A DNA stretch of 64,000 nt from Actinoplanes lutulentus (lineage in GTDB: Bacteria; Actinomycetota; Actinomycetes; Mycobacteriales; Micromonosporaceae). Shown one piece after another: positions 1-8,777 of the stretch. Where the stretch lies: positions 62,001 to 126,000 of the forward strand of contig NZ_QLMJ01000009.1 in the NCBI RefSeq assembly GCF_003259845.1. The letters are read 5' to 3'. The notes beneath the pieces were generated by a model. The model was not told where the DNA came from, searched no databases, and saw nothing but the letters and a program-made list of their open reading frames with translations. The first letter of the stretch is position 1. Every line of letters begins with the position of its first letter. The position numbers and the translations under genes are program-made.

Positions 1-445
1 TGGCGAGGACGTCGGCCAGCCGCAGAAGGATGGCGCCCTGCGCCCGCGGTGACGCGTCGTCGTCGAGCGCCTCGACGGCCCGCACGGCGTGTTCCAGACC
101 GGCGGCGACGTCGCCGAGATTGTCGTGAACGATGGAGAGCTGCTGGTGGCTGCGGGCCAGCAGCGGCCGGTGCCGGGTCTGCTGCGCCCAGGTGTTGACC
201 GTGGTGCAGATGGCCGCCGCGGTCGCCAGGTCACCGGTGCGGCGGAGCATGTTCGCTTCCAGCAGGCGGGCCCAGAGATGCAGAGCGTGCTCGCCGCGGG
301 CCCGGGCTTCGCCGGCCAGTTCCGCCGCGCGGGTCAGGACGTGGGCGCCGTCGGATCCGAACCGGTACTCCAGCGACTGGATCTCGGCGGCGATCTCCAG
401 CGCGGAGCGCACCGGGATCGATCCAGCGCTCACTGCTCCGGTCAC
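1..445 (-). CDS. TPR-like helical protein, N-terminal part (truncated by window edge)
   Basis: Only the first 148 codons lie in the window; the gene continues past base 1. Reading starts at a GTG (complement of 443-445); the nearby ATG frame closes after three codons. The product is alpha-helical and rich in Ala/Leu/Arg, with repeated helix pairs resembling tetratricopeptide repeats (for example the ARLLEANMLRRTGD and SHQQLSIVHDNLGD segments). Such N-terminal TPR arrays in this group are often followed by a GGDEF or regulator domain, but nothing of that is visible here, so the overall function is unknown. It is transcribed away from the neighbour at 573. Confidence 0.7.
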   Translation of the reverse strand, partial: MTGAVSAGSIPVRSALEIAAEIQSLEYRFGSDGAHVLTRAAELAGEARARGEHALHLWARLLEANMLRRTGDLATAAAICTTVNTWAQQTRHRPLLARSHQQLSIVHDNLGDVAAGLEHAVRAVEALDDDASPRAQGAILLRLADVLA

Positions 446-572
446 GTGCTCATTATCGGCTCGAAGAACCCCGAGCCAAGCGTTCCGGGCGGCCGGAGTA
501 ATCCATTACGGATGAGGCCGGCCGGCGCGTGCCGGGGTGTACTCGGGTGACCTGCCATGGAAGGGCATTCAC

Positions 573-995
573 ATGTTCGATGACAACGGGTCATTCCTGC
601 TGGCGATTTTCGAGTTCTTCATCTTCTGCGCCTGGTTCATGGGCCTCTTCTGGGTTTTCGGAGACCTGTTCCGCAGCAAGGACCTCGGCGGTTTCGGCAA
701 GACGGTGTGGAGCATCTTCCTGATCGTCCTGCCGCTGCTCGGCATGCTGGTCTACCTGATCGCGCGGGGCAACGGGATGAACGAGCGTGCCCTCGCCTCG
801 GCCGCCGATCTGCAGAGCCGGCAGGAGGCCTACATCCGATCGGTCTCGTCGTCGGGCGGCGGCTCGCGCAGCGCCACCGAGGAGATCGCCTCGGCCAAGT
901 CGCTCCTCGACTCCGGCGCGATCACCGCGGCCGAGTTCGACCGGCTGAAATCCGAGGCGCTGGGTGGCAGCAGAGCCACCTCGGCTGTCGCATAA
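573..995 (+). CDS. PLDc_N/SHOCT domain small membrane protein
   Basis: 140-aa protein. I chose ATG 573 because GGAAGG sits 8 bases upstream; an in-frame ATG at 537 lacks this. Two hydrophobic segments (about residues 8-32 and 46-66) with GDLFRSKDLGG between them match the phospholipase-D N-terminal-like (PLDc_N) membrane hairpin. The C-terminus (ATEEIASAKSLLDSGAITAA and the EFDRLKSEAL that follows) is a SHOCT motif, a short helical oligomerisation module often found at the end of bacterial envelope proteins. Role: probably a membrane-anchored accessory protein; no enzymatic residues are visible. Confidence 0.85.
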   Translation: MFDDNGSFLLAIFEFFIFCAWFMGLFWVFGDLFRSKDLGGFGKTVWSIFLIVLPLLGMLVYLIARGNGMNERALASAADLQSRQEAYIRSVSSSGGGSRSATEEIASAKSLLDSGAITAAEFDRLKSEALGGSRATSAVA

Positions 996-1037
996 CGGGC
1001 GTAGCCCGCAGCGCCGGAGCGCTGCGGGCCCAACCAC

Positions 1038-4000
1038 CTACCGGATTTCGTACGCGCGGATCACCGTCTGGGTCACCGTGGTGCCCGCCTTGTTCACCAC
1101 CGTGGCTCGCAGCGACACGAAGCCGGGCTTGGACGGGTGGTGGACCACGGCTGTCCACCTCGACCCGATCCGGGCGGCCGGTGCCGCCGACCAGGTCTTG
1201 CCGGACGGATGGTGGACCACGGCTGTCCACCTCGACCCGATCCGGGCGGCCGGTGCCGCCGACCAGGTCTTGCCGTCGTTGTACGAGGCCTCTACGCGTA
1301 CCCTCTGGGGAGCTCCCGCACCCGCTTGCTGGGTGAAAGTCAGAGGGATCGCGACGGAGTCGCGGACCCGGGCGGTGTTGCCGAGGTCGAGGCGGGGTGC
1401 GAAGCCGACCGCGGTGAGCGGCAGCGCGGTGGCGGTCGCGACGGGCGCCGAGTCGAACTCCCAGACCGTGTGCATCGTCGTCGACACCCGCGACGCCGCC
1501 GGGGAGACCGTGTAGTCGAGCCGGTACCGGTGCTTCTCCGGGGCGAGCGGAATGCCCTGATAGGGACCCTCGCGGGTCTCGGCCAGCTCGCCGTCGCGGT
1601 AGAGCTTGACCTGGTAGTCCTCGACGGCGGCGTCGACGTAACCGAGGTGCCCGGCCGCGTCCTGGTAACCGGTCAGGCGGAGCAACAGTTCGTCGTCCCG
1701 GCGTTCCACTGTCGGATATTCCGGGAAATAGGGGGTCAGGGGAACGCCGAGGACGCCACCGTTCCACTGCTCAGCGAGACCGGCTCGGCCGGTGAACTCG
1801 GCGAGCCGCACCCCGTCCAGCACCTCGGTGACCGTGGATTCCCAGGTCAGGTTGCCGGCATAGTGCTCGGCGCGCCGGGCCGGCAACGCGATCTCGGGAA
1901 GTTCCGCACCGGCGGGGTACGGGAATCCGGCGATCACCGGATAGTTGGCCCGCCGCACCACGGCACCCGGGGTGTTCAGCGCGTACCCGGCCCGGACCGT
2001 CGTGAGATCCCGGGACCGGACGTGCCGGGTGACGCCGGTGCCGTACCTGCCGGTCCAGCTCCAGCCCAGCTGATAGGTGCCCGAGGTTCCGGCGAACAGC
2101 GCCCCGGCGTGCGTGATCAGACCCGGCAACGTGGTCCGGGACAGGTCGGCGGTGAACAGGGTTGCCGGGTCGGTGCCGTACGCGGTGGCGCTGACGGCCT
2201 GCGCGGTGCCCTCGTAACGGGTCTGCACCGCGGCCACGACCGGTTTCGCGTCCCGGGCCGGCACGGTGATGTCGACCTTCTTGGCCAGCCGCGCGTCGAG
2301 GGCGACGGCGGTGTCGGCCGTGACGCTCAGGTTCGGGTGGACGATCGACGTGGAGGTGCCGTCCGGACTGGGGATCATCGCGGCGACGAAGTAGTCGCCG
2401 AGCGGCACCCGGATGGTCTCCTCGGTGGCGAAACCGAAGTGGACCATGAAACTCGACGGGCTCGCCACCATGGTCATGATGCTGGCGGGCGTGGCACCGG
2501 AACGATCGAAAGCGGTCAGGTCGATGTCGGCGCTGGGCTCCTCCCGCATCACGCTGAACGGGGTCTGCACCGAGATGCCGTCCCCGGTCGCGACGACCCG
2601 GCCGGAGAACGCCCCGTAGGAACTGCCGCCCTCACGGGTGTCCGCGACCACGTCGACGGTCGCCGAACCCTGAGCCGGCACGGTCACCGTCGAGGCGCTC
2701 AGCGTCAGCACGCCGGCCGGCGCGTTGCCGGTGAGCGCCAGGTTCACAGTGACCGGCGCGGAGCTGGTGTTGCGGTAGGTCAGCGTCCTGGTCACCACGT
2801 CCCCGGCGTCGTGCGGATAGGCCCGGAAGCCGAAGTTCACCGTCGCCGGCAATGCGCTGACCGGCGCGGACAGTGCGTGCGGCACGTCGACCAGGCCGGC
2901 ACCCTGTGCGAACTCGTCGAACCCGTCCTGCGGCCGGGCGCTGCCGATCAGCGCCGACTTGAGCTGCGCCGCGCCCAGCGACGGCTGCGCCTGGGCGAGC
3001 AGCGCCGCGGCGCCGGCCACGTGCGGGGTGGCCATCGACGTACCCGACTTCGCGATGTAGCCACCACCATTCTGAGCAGCGGTGATGTCACTGCCGGGCG
3101 CGGTGATCTCCGGCTTGACGGCGTAGTCACCGAGCCGTGGCCCGCGACTGGAGTACGAGTCGACGACACCGGATTTGGTGACCGCGCCGACCGCCAGGGC
3201 CGCGTCGGCGGTGGCGGGGGAGCCGACCGACTGCGGCAGCCCCTCGTTGCCGGCGGCGATCACGAACAGCGTGTCGTACGCCGCGGTCAATTCGTCGACA
3301 GCAGCTTCCAAGGGGTCGACGCCGGGGGAGTCGGGCGAGCCGAGACTCAGGTTGACCACGTCGGCGCCCTGCTCGGCGGCCCACTGCATGCCGGCCAGGA
3401 TGGCCGATTCCGGACATGCGCCCTGGCCGTACCAGTCGAAGCAGACCTTGCCGTCGAGCAGCGCCGCACCGGGCGCCATGCCCCGGTAACGGCCGTCCGA
3501 GCCGGCGCCGCTGCCGCCGACGATCGACGCGACGTGCGTGCCGTGCCCGTTCACGTCGGCGTCGCCTTCCCACTCGGGCACGAAGTTCTTCCGCCCGGCG
3601 ACACGTCCGGCCAGGTCAGGGTGGGTGTCGTCGACGCCGGAGTCGAGCACCGCCACGGTCACTCCGGACCCGTCGAAGCCCTGTTCCCACGCCGCCGGTG
3701 CTCCGGTCAGTCCGACGCTGGTGTCGAGCGCCGGTTTCCGTACCCCGTCCAGCCAGATCTTGCCGGTGGTCTTTTTGATCGTCGCCCAGCGTGCGGCGAG
3801 TTCGTCGACCGGCACCTCGCCGGCGATGCCGTCCACCGCCGGCAGCGCGCGCGTCGCGGCCAGCCCGGCGGCCCGCGCCGCGTCCGAAACGATCAGCGGC
3901 AGCTCGCCCCGCCGGTCGAAATTGCCGTCCAGCAGGGTGGTGACGTCGAAAAGCCGCTGGTCGAGAAGGTCTTCCCGGAGCAGATCAAGAGCATCCGAGG

Positions 4001-4253
4001 GTACGACGTAACGGTGCCCAGCCGCGTCGAACTGCGCCACCTGGACGCCGGGCCGGGGCGTCACGGTGATCCGATCGCCGGACACGGTGATCCGGTCGCC
4101 GGTGATCAGCGTGAGGCTACGGGCGAGTCCGTCGTCCGTTTTCGACTCGGCCCCGAGCGTCACCGGCCCGGCCTCCGCGGGCGTGGGGGCGGTCGTCAAT
4201 GCGGCCGCTATCAGCAGGATCGCGGCGCGCGCGGTCCAGGGGCGTCGGTGCAT
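1038..4253 (-). CDS. Secreted S8 family serine peptidase (subtilisin-like), 1071 aa
   Basis: Secreted endopeptidase. A Sec signal peptide covers about residues 1-28 (MHRRP, hydrophobic core, APTPAEA cleavage region). An inhibitor-like pro-region follows, then the subtilase domain: Asp204 in VAVLDSGVDDTHPDL, His237 in NGHGTHVAS and Ser405 in GTSMATPHVAG form the canonical triad, and AAGNEG supplies the oxyanion Asn. The long C-terminal region (about 450-1071) is beta-rich with Ig-like folds, as in large actinobacterial cell-wall or extracellular subtilases. The gene contains two in-frame tandem duplications, 24 residues near the C-terminus and 7 residues in the pro-region. GGAG lies 5 bases upstream of ATG 4253. 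It diverges from the cluster at 4490. Substrate unknown. Confidence 0.93.
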   Translation of the reverse strand: MHRRPWTARAAILLIAAALTTAPTPAEAGPVTLGAESKTDDGLARSLTLITGDRITVSGDRITVTPRPGVQVAQFDAAGHRYVVPSDALDLLREDLLDQRLFDVTTLLDGNFDRRGELPLIVSDAARAAGLAATRALPAVDGIAGEVPVDELAARWATIKKTTGKIWLDGVRKPALDTSVGLTGAPAAWEQGFDGSGVTVAVLDSGVDDTHPDLAGRVAGRKNFVPEWEGDADVNGHGTHVASIVGGSGAGSDGRYRGMAPGAALLDGKVCFDWYGQGACPESAILAGMQWAAEQGADVVNLSLGSPDSPGVDPLEAAVDELTAAYDTLFVIAAGNEGLPQSVGSPATADAALAVGAVTKSGVVDSYSSRGPRLGDYAVKPEITAPGSDITAAQNGGGYIAKSGTSMATPHVAGAAALLAQAQPSLGAAQLKSALIGSARPQDGFDEFAQGAGLVDVPHALSAPVSALPATVNFGFRAYPHDAGDVVTRTLTYRNTSSAPVTVNLALTGNAPAGVLTLSASTVTVPAQGSATVDVVADTREGGSSYGAFSGRVVATGDGISVQTPFSVMREEPSADIDLTAFDRSGATPASIMTMVASPSSFMVHFGFATEETIRVPLGDYFVAAMIPSPDGTSTSIVHPNLSVTADTAVALDARLAKKVDITVPARDAKPVVAAVQTRYEGTAQAVSATAYGTDPATLFTADLSRTTLPGLITHAGALFAGTSGTYQLGWSWTGRYGTGVTRHVRSRDLTTVRAGYALNTPGAVVRRANYPVIAGFPYPAGAELPEIALPARRAEHYAGNLTWESTVTEVLDGVRLAEFTGRAGLAEQWNGGVLGVPLTPYFPEYPTVERRDDELLLRLTGYQDAAGHLGYVDAAVEDYQVKLYRDGELAETREGPYQGIPLAPEKHRYRLDYTVSPAASRVSTTMHTVWEFDSAPVATATALPLTAVGFAPRLDLGNTARVRDSVAIPLTFTQQAGAGAPQRVRVEASYNDGKTWSAAPAARIGSRWTAVVHHPSGKTWSAAPAARIGSRWTAVVHHPSKPGFVSLRATVVNKAGTTVTQTVIRAYEIR
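1131..1275. repeat. 72-bp in-frame tandem duplication in the S8 peptidase gene
   Basis: The sequence repeats with a period of exactly 72 bases; 1131-1203 and 1203-1275 differ at only one base (1137 G versus 1209 A). It encodes two copies of a 24-residue unit containing KTWSAAPAARIG and SRWTAVVHHPS. Near identity suggests a recent slippage or unequal-recombination event that kept the reading frame. Confidence 0.95.
4062..4103. repeat. 21-bp tandem duplication in the S8 pro-region
   Basis: Two adjacent 21-base units beginning CACGGTGATCCG, with two mismatches, encode the doubled heptapeptide GDRITVS/GDRITVT at residues 52-65 of the peptidase. Confidence 0.85.
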
Positions 4254-4489
4254 GGGATCTCCAGGTCAACGCGGAGGGATCGCGTCCGTCAGGGTGTCGA
4301 CAGTGGACGCGAAACAATTTGCACTGACCGTACCGATTGTTTTGTCGATCGATGTTTCCCGATTGCGAAGATCCGGTGCCCGGGATGTTGCCGCGAACGG
4401 GTGATCTCCAAAGTGCCGATTACCGGCCGGTCGCGTTTCCCTCGCGCTGAGCAGGGGCACTGCACTGCGTAACCAAGGAGGTGAACGCA

Positions 4490-4918
4490 GTGACCGCAAG
4501 CGCATCCACCGGTGGCGAGCGCACCAGCGCATCGACATCCGACCTGGTCAGCCAGGCCGCCGCCCAGATCTCGACATTGGTACGCGACGAACTGACCCTG
4601 GCGAAGCTCGAACTGACCGAAAAGGGCAAGCGCGCCGGTGTCGGCGGCGGCCTGTTCGGCGGAGCGGCCGTCCTCGGCCTCTACGGGCTGGGCCTGCTGC
4701 TGACCCTCGCCGTGGTGCTCCTCGACCTTGCCTGGCCGCTCTGGCTGGCCGTGCTCGTCGTGATGGTCGTGGTCTTCGCCGCGGCCGGAGTCGCCGCGCT
4801 GCTGGGCCGGACCAAGTTGAAGCAGGCCACGCCGCCGCTGCCGAGCGACGCGATCGCCGGTGTCGAAGCCGACGTGCAGACCATCAAGACCGCAGCCCGA
4901 GAAGGACGCCACGCATGA
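4490..4918 (+). CDS. Phage holin family (holin-X / DUF1469-like) membrane protein
   Basis: 142-aa protein. GTG 4490 is preferred over GTG 4481 because AAGGAGG (4475-4481) overlaps the earlier codon but is 8 bases from the later one. An amphipathic N-terminus (VSQAAAQISTLVRDELTLAK) is followed by a glycine-rich turn and two long transmembrane segments (about 50-75 and 80-105). This is the actinobacterial 'putative actinobacterial holin-X' family; despite the name these are usually chromosomal envelope proteins, not lysis genes. Stop overlaps the next start by 4 bases (ATGA). A weak alternative-sigma-like promoter (GTTT at 4435-4438, 15-base spacer, GGGGCA at 4454-4459) lies upstream. Confidence 0.85.
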   Translation: MTASASTGGERTSASTSDLVSQAAAQISTLVRDELTLAKLELTEKGKRAGVGGGLFGGAAVLGLYGLGLLLTLAVVLLDLAWPLWLAVLVVMVVVFAAAGVAALLGRTKLKQATPPLPSDAIAGVEADVQTIKTAAREGRHA

Positions 4919-5358
4919 GCACCCCGGAGAAGCCCGTCGACCCGCAGCAGCTGCGGACCGAGATCGAGAAGACCCGCGCCGACCTGGGCAGCACCGTCGA
5001 GGCCCTGGCCGCGAAGACCGACGTCAAGGCCCGCGCCAAGGGCGCCGCCACTGACGCGAAGCACCGCGCCACGGAGGCCGCCGCCGACGCCAAGGACCGT
5101 GCGGTCGAGGCCGTCAGCGGGGCGAAGGACCGTACCAAAGAGGCAGCGACCGACGCGAAAGAGCGAGCGAAAGTCGTCGCCGCCGACGTCACGGACCGCA
5201 CCAAGGTTGCCGCCGCGGATGTGAAGGATCGTGCTCAGCAGACGGCGGTCGAGGTTCGGGAGAACCCCCGCCGCGCGGTGCCACCGGCCCTGATCGGCGT
5301 CGCAGCCGTGGCCGTCGTCACCGGCATCGTCGTCGCCGCGCGCCGCCGGCGCGCGTGA
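4915..5358 (+). CDS. DUF3618 domain-containing protein
   Basis: 147 aa. The N-terminal motif QLRTEIEKTRADLGSTVEAL is the DUF3618 signature. Residues about 35-115 are a run of heptad-like Ala/Lys/Asp units (DAKHRATEAA, DAKDRAVEAV, DAKERAKVVA, DVKDRAQQTA) resembling LEA-like or apolipoprotein-like amphipathic helices, followed by one transmembrane segment (PALIGVAAVAVVTGIVVAA) and a basic tail. ATGA overlap with the holin-like gene shows translational coupling. The helix-plus-anchor design suggests a membrane-tethered stress or envelope protein; exact role unknown. Confidence 0.88.
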   Translation: MSTPEKPVDPQQLRTEIEKTRADLGSTVEALAAKTDVKARAKGAATDAKHRATEAAADAKDRAVEAVSGAKDRTKEAATDAKERAKVVAADVTDRTKVAAADVKDRAQQTAVEVRENPRRAVPPALIGVAAVAVVTGIVVAARRRRA

Positions 5359-5383
5359 CCCGCCAACCGACAGGAGCGATGTG

Positions 5384-5692
5384 ATGATCCGCCTCGTTAC
5401 GCTCGCGGCCGGATTCGCGACCGGTTACGTGCTCGGCACCCGAGCCGGCCGGGAGAAGTACGAACAGATCGCCGCCGCCGCCCGCAAGGTGAGCGGCAGC
5501 CCCACGCTGACCCGCGCGCAGAGCTCCGCGAAAGCGCTGCTCGACGCCGGCGTCGACCCGGCCGACACCCGGCCCCGAGCGGCCGGCGTCGTGAAGTCCG
5601 ACGAACCGGTCGCCGGTGCCCGGCCGGCGCCGCTCTACGAGACCGACACCCCGTCGGGCCCGACCACCTACACCGGTGGCACCCTCTCCTGA
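5384..5692 (+). CDS. YtxH-like small membrane-anchored protein
   Basis: 102 aa. ATG 5384 is 7 bases from AGGAG; a GTG one codon upstream is also possible. The N-terminus MIRLVTLAAGFATGYVLGTR followed by AGREKYEQI is characteristic of the GxxxGxxxGtrAGReky hairpin of YtxH-like proteins, which anchor a helical tail to the membrane. The C-terminal 60 residues are low-complexity and probably disordered. Third gene of the holin-DUF3618-YtxH cluster, followed directly by a strong palindromic terminator. Confidence 0.85.
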   Translation: MIRLVTLAAGFATGYVLGTRAGREKYEQIAAAARKVSGSPTLTRAQSSAKALLDAGVDPADTRPRAAGVVKSDEPVAGARPAPLYETDTPSGPTTYTGGTLS

Positions 5693-5703
5693 GCGGAACA
5701 TGA

Positions 5704-5735
5704 CGACGGGCCCGGCCGATCGGCCGGGCCCGTCG
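5704..5735. terminator. Bidirectional terminator palindrome
   Basis: A perfect 32-base palindrome (16-base arms, CGACGGGCCCGGCCGA and its complement) lies between the convergent ends of the genes stopping at 5692 and 5746. No long T-run follows on the + strand, as is common for high-GC actinobacterial terminators. Confidence 0.8.
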
Positions 5736-5745
5736 ACGTTGTCTT

Positions 5746-8100
5746 CTAGCGGTCCGCGGTGACCGCTTCTTTCTCTGCTGCCGGGTGGGCGACCGGGTGG
5801 CTGCGCTCCAGCGCCGCGCCCTCGACGTCCACGTTCGGCAGGATGCGGTCCAGCCAGCGCGGGATCCACCAGGCGGACTTGCCGAGCAGGTGCATGACCG
5901 CCGGGATGAGCAGCATCCGGACCAGGAACGCGTCCGCCAGCACACCGAACGCCAGGCCGAAGCCGAGCGACCGGATCATCGTGGTGTGGCTGAAGATGAA
6001 GCCGCCGAAGACCGAGATCATGATGATCGCGGCGGCGGTGACCACGGTGCGGCCGGCGTGCAGACCTTGGCGTACGGCGAGGCGGGCGGGTGCGCCGTGG
6101 GCGTACGCCTCGCGCATCCCCGACACCAGGAACAGCTGGTAGTCCATCGCCAAGCCGAACAGGATGCCGATCAGGATGGTCGGCAGGAAGCTCAGCACCG
6201 GACCGGGATCGTGGACGCCGAACAGCGCGCCGAGCCAGCCCCACTGGAAGATCGCGGTGATGCCGCCGAACGTCGCGAACAGCGACAGCACGAAGCCGAT
6301 CGTCGCGGTGACCGGGACCAGGATCGAGCGGAACACCAGGATCAAAATGATCAGCGACAGGCCGAGCACCACACCGAGATAGATCGGCAGGACGTCGGAC
6401 AGCTGCTCGGAGATGTCGATGTTGCCGCTGGCACTGCCGGCCACGCCGAGAACGATGTCGCCTTCCAACGGTGAAAGATCACGCAGGTCACGGACCAGTT
6501 GCTCGGTGGTCTCACTGTTCGGGCCCTCGGCCGGAACCACCTGGAACGCGATCAGCTCGTTGTCACTGGACTGCCCGATCGGGGCAACCGCCACGACGTT
6601 GTCCTGGGCGAGGATCCGCCCGCCGATCTCCGCCTGCGCGGCGAGCGCCGCGTCGCCGGTCACTGCCTGCGGCAGCTCGGCGACGACCAGCAGCGGGCCG
6701 TTCACCCCGGCGCCGAACTTCTCCTCGATCAGTTGGTACGCCTGATACTGCGTGGAGTCCGCCGCCTCCGACGAGCCGTCCGGCAGGCCGAGCCGCATGG
6801 ACAGCGCCGGGATGGCGAGCACGACCAGCACGGCGAGGCCGGCGACCGCGGTGATCAGGGCCCGGCCGGTGGTCATCGGCGTGGTCGGGATCTTGCCGGC
6901 GCGGGACTGGCCGATCGTGGCCTTCGCCTTCTTCGTCAGAATCCTGGTGCCGAGCAGGGCCAGCAGCGCCGGGGTCAGCGTCACCGCGATGACCACGGCG
7001 ACGGCGACACAGATGGCGCCGACCGTACCCATGAGACCGAGGAAACCGATCCCGGTGACGTTCAATGCCAGCAGGGCGACCAGCACCGTGGCGCCGGCGA
7101 AGACGACCGCGTTGCCGGAGGTGCCATTCGCCAGGGCGATGGACTCGTGCAGCTCGACGCCGTCGAGCAGCTGACGGCGGTGCCGGTTCAGGATGAACAG
7201 GCAGTAGTCGATGCCGACCGCCAGGCCGAGCATCACACCCAGCACCGGGGTGATCGACAGCATGTCGACCGCGCCGGACAGCGCCAGCGAAGCGGTGACG
7301 CCGACACCCACGCCGACCAGGGCGGTCAGGATCGGCAGCGCCGCCGCGACGATCGCGCCGAGCATCACCAGCAGGGTGATCGCGGCGACCACCAGGCCGG
7401 CCACCTCACCCACACCGAGAACCTGCGGCACACTCTGCGTGATCTCGTTGGAGAAGTCGGCCTCGATCCCGGCCGGTACGCCATCGGTCACATGCTCGAC
7501 GACACCCTCCTTCGTCTCCGGCGTGACGTCCATCTGTGCCTTGTCGAAGACGATCGAGGCGACCGCTGTGGTGTCGTCCACCGAGACCATCCGGATCTGC
7601 GACGACATGTCCAGGATCTGCTGCGAGTTCTCCAGCTTGGCGGCCTGCGCGTCCAGCTGCTGACGCTGCTCCTCCGGGAGCGCGTCCCGGTTCGCCAGCG
7701 CCGCTTCCAGCTGCTGCTCACCCTGCTTCAGCTGCTCGGACTGCTGGGCGAGCTGCTGAGACGTGGTGAACGGGTCGGTCGTGGCGGCGACACCGTCCAG
7801 CTCGCCGGTGCTCTTCAGCAGAGCGCCGATCGCCGTACGCTGGTCGTCGTTGAATTTTGCGCCGTCGGCGGTGTGGAACACGATCGTCCCGCTGCCGCCG
7901 CTGGCACTCGGAAAGCGTTCCCTGAGCTGGTCGGTGACCTTTGCGGTCGCCGTCCCCGGGATGCTCACCTGCGACGACAGCGCGCCGCCGAGGGTGAAGT
8001 AAGCGGTGACGGACAGCCCCAGGACCACCAGCCAGGTGATCAGGACGGCCCAGGCGCGCCGGGCGGAGAACCGCCCGATGCGATACAGCAATTCAGCCAT
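5746..8100 (-). CDS. MMPL family RND-type transporter
   Basis: 784 aa, typical length for single-subunit actinobacterial MMPL exporters. Transmembrane segment 1 (about 15-37) is followed by a large extracytoplasmic domain, a block of about five TMs with the GIDYCLFILNRHR motif, a second periplasmic-type domain, and a second TM block with the equivalent GLAMDYQLFLVSGMRE, the paired D-Y motifs that carry protons in MMPL/RND proteins. The first external domain contains a Gln-rich coiled coil (LAQQSEQLKQGEQQLEAALA). Exports lipids, drugs or secondary metabolites in the family. Starts 9 bases after the TetR gene, with AAAGGG upstream of ATG, so the two form an operon. Confidence 0.93.
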   Translation of the reverse strand: MAELLYRIGRFSARRAWAVLITWLVVLGLSVTAYFTLGGALSSQVSIPGTATAKVTDQLRERFPSASGGSGTIVFHTADGAKFNDDQRTAIGALLKSTGELDGVAATTDPFTTSQQLAQQSEQLKQGEQQLEAALANRDALPEEQRQQLDAQAAKLENSQQILDMSSQIRMVSVDDTTAVASIVFDKAQMDVTPETKEGVVEHVTDGVPAGIEADFSNEITQSVPQVLGVGEVAGLVVAAITLLVMLGAIVAAALPILTALVGVGVGVTASLALSGAVDMLSITPVLGVMLGLAVGIDYCLFILNRHRRQLLDGVELHESIALANGTSGNAVVFAGATVLVALLALNVTGIGFLGLMGTVGAICVAVAVVIAVTLTPALLALLGTRILTKKAKATIGQSRAGKIPTTPMTTGRALITAVAGLAVLVVLAIPALSMRLGLPDGSSEAADSTQYQAYQLIEEKFGAGVNGPLLVVAELPQAVTGDAALAAQAEIGGRILAQDNVVAVAPIGQSSDNELIAFQVVPAEGPNSETTEQLVRDLRDLSPLEGDIVLGVAGSASGNIDISEQLSDVLPIYLGVVLGLSLIILILVFRSILVPVTATIGFVLSLFATFGGITAIFQWGWLGALFGVHDPGPVLSFLPTILIGILFGLAMDYQLFLVSGMREAYAHGAPARLAVRQGLHAGRTVVTAAAIIMISVFGGFIFSHTTMIRSLGFGLAFGVLADAFLVRMLLIPAVMHLLGKSAWWIPRWLDRILPNVDVEGAALERSHPVAHPAAEKEAVTADR

Positions 8101-8109
8101 TTCTACCCT

Positions 8110-8730
8110 TTAGTAGCCGGTTCTGACGCTTTCGATCATTCGTTCCAGGAGCTCGCGCCACAGCGTGCGCGCGGCCTCGTCGGTGGCGGCGCTGGTTGCC
8201 GCGAGCCAGTGCTCCGCGATCACCTCGGTGCCGTGCATCAGCGCACTGACCAGCAGTTCCGCTTCGAGAGGATCCAAACCCGCATTCCGTACGCTCAATT
8301 CGCGCGCCAAATCAGCGGACGTGCGTGAGAACGTGGCCTGGAAGATCTGCCGCGGGCGGGGATCCCCTTTGTCGAATCCGCCGAGCGCCCGCCACAGAAA
8401 AGTGATCAGCCCCGGGATGTCGGTGGCCCGCAACGCCTCGGTGAGGGTGGCGAAGGCGTCCGCCCGGGTGCCGGGCCCCTCGGAGCCCGCGGTGACGACC
8501 TGGCGGAAGTGCTCGATCACCACCCCGAGCGTCTCGCTGCACACCGTCGTGACCACGTCGTCGATCGACGTGAAGTGGTTGAAGATCGTCCGCCGGGACA
8601 CGTCGGCCCGCTCGGCGAGCTGGTCGACGCTGAACCGCTGACCCTCACTGACCAGGTCCTTGGCGGCATCGAGGATGGCGCGGCGGTGACGTGCTTTGAG
8701 CGCCGCGCGACGATCCGGCGCAGTTTCCAT
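8110..8730 (-). CDS. TetR/AcrR family transcriptional regulator
   Basis: 206 aa. N-terminal helix-turn-helix: ALKARHRRAILDAAKDLVSE then FSVDQLAERADVSRRTIFNH, the TetR signature. The C-terminal ligand domain is divergent. It precedes and is cotranscribed with the MMPL exporter, so it is presumably a local repressor relieved by a transported substrate. The start ATG (8728-8730) is about 7 bases from a TAGTAT -10 box read on the minus strand, suggesting a leaderless mRNA, and palindromic TGCACT/AGTGCA half-sites overlap that promoter. Confidence 0.93.
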   Translation of the reverse strand: METAPDRRAALKARHRRAILDAAKDLVSEGQRFSVDQLAERADVSRRTIFNHFTSIDDVVTTVCSETLGVVIEHFRQVVTAGSEGPGTRADAFATLTEALRATDIPGLITFLWRALGGFDKGDPRPRQIFQATFSRTSADLARELSVRNAGLDPLEAELLVSALMHGTEVIAEHWLAATSAATDEAARTLWRELLERMIESVRTGY

Positions 8731-8743
8731 ACTCGGTATACTA

Positions 8744-8766
8744 AGTGCATCGTTGCACTAAGTGCA
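8744..8766. promoter_or_regulatory. Probable TetR operator
   Basis: Three 6-base half-sites AGTGCA (8744-8749), TGCACT (8754-8759) and AGTGCA (8761-8766) form two overlapping inverted repeats directly upstream of and overlapping the TetR gene's promoter. Position and symmetry fit autoregulation. Confidence 0.6.
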
Positions 8767-8777
8767 GTGAGGGGTGG

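Noticed and set aside
4435..4459. Alternative-sigma promoter GTTT-N15-GGGGCA before the holin-like gene
   Set aside because: The -10 part matches a sigma-B-type GGGTA(A/T) only weakly; kept as a remark, not as a feature.
1137..4472. 1111-codon open frame antisense to the S8 peptidase
   Set aside because: High GC at third positions keeps antisense frames open; the sequence has no recognisable domain, is Gly/Arg/His-rich, and opposes a gene with a complete catalytic triad.
4490..4918. Holin-like gene as evidence of a prophage
   Set aside because: No other phage gene is near; the cluster with DUF3618 and YtxH-like genes is a common chromosomal set in actinobacteria.
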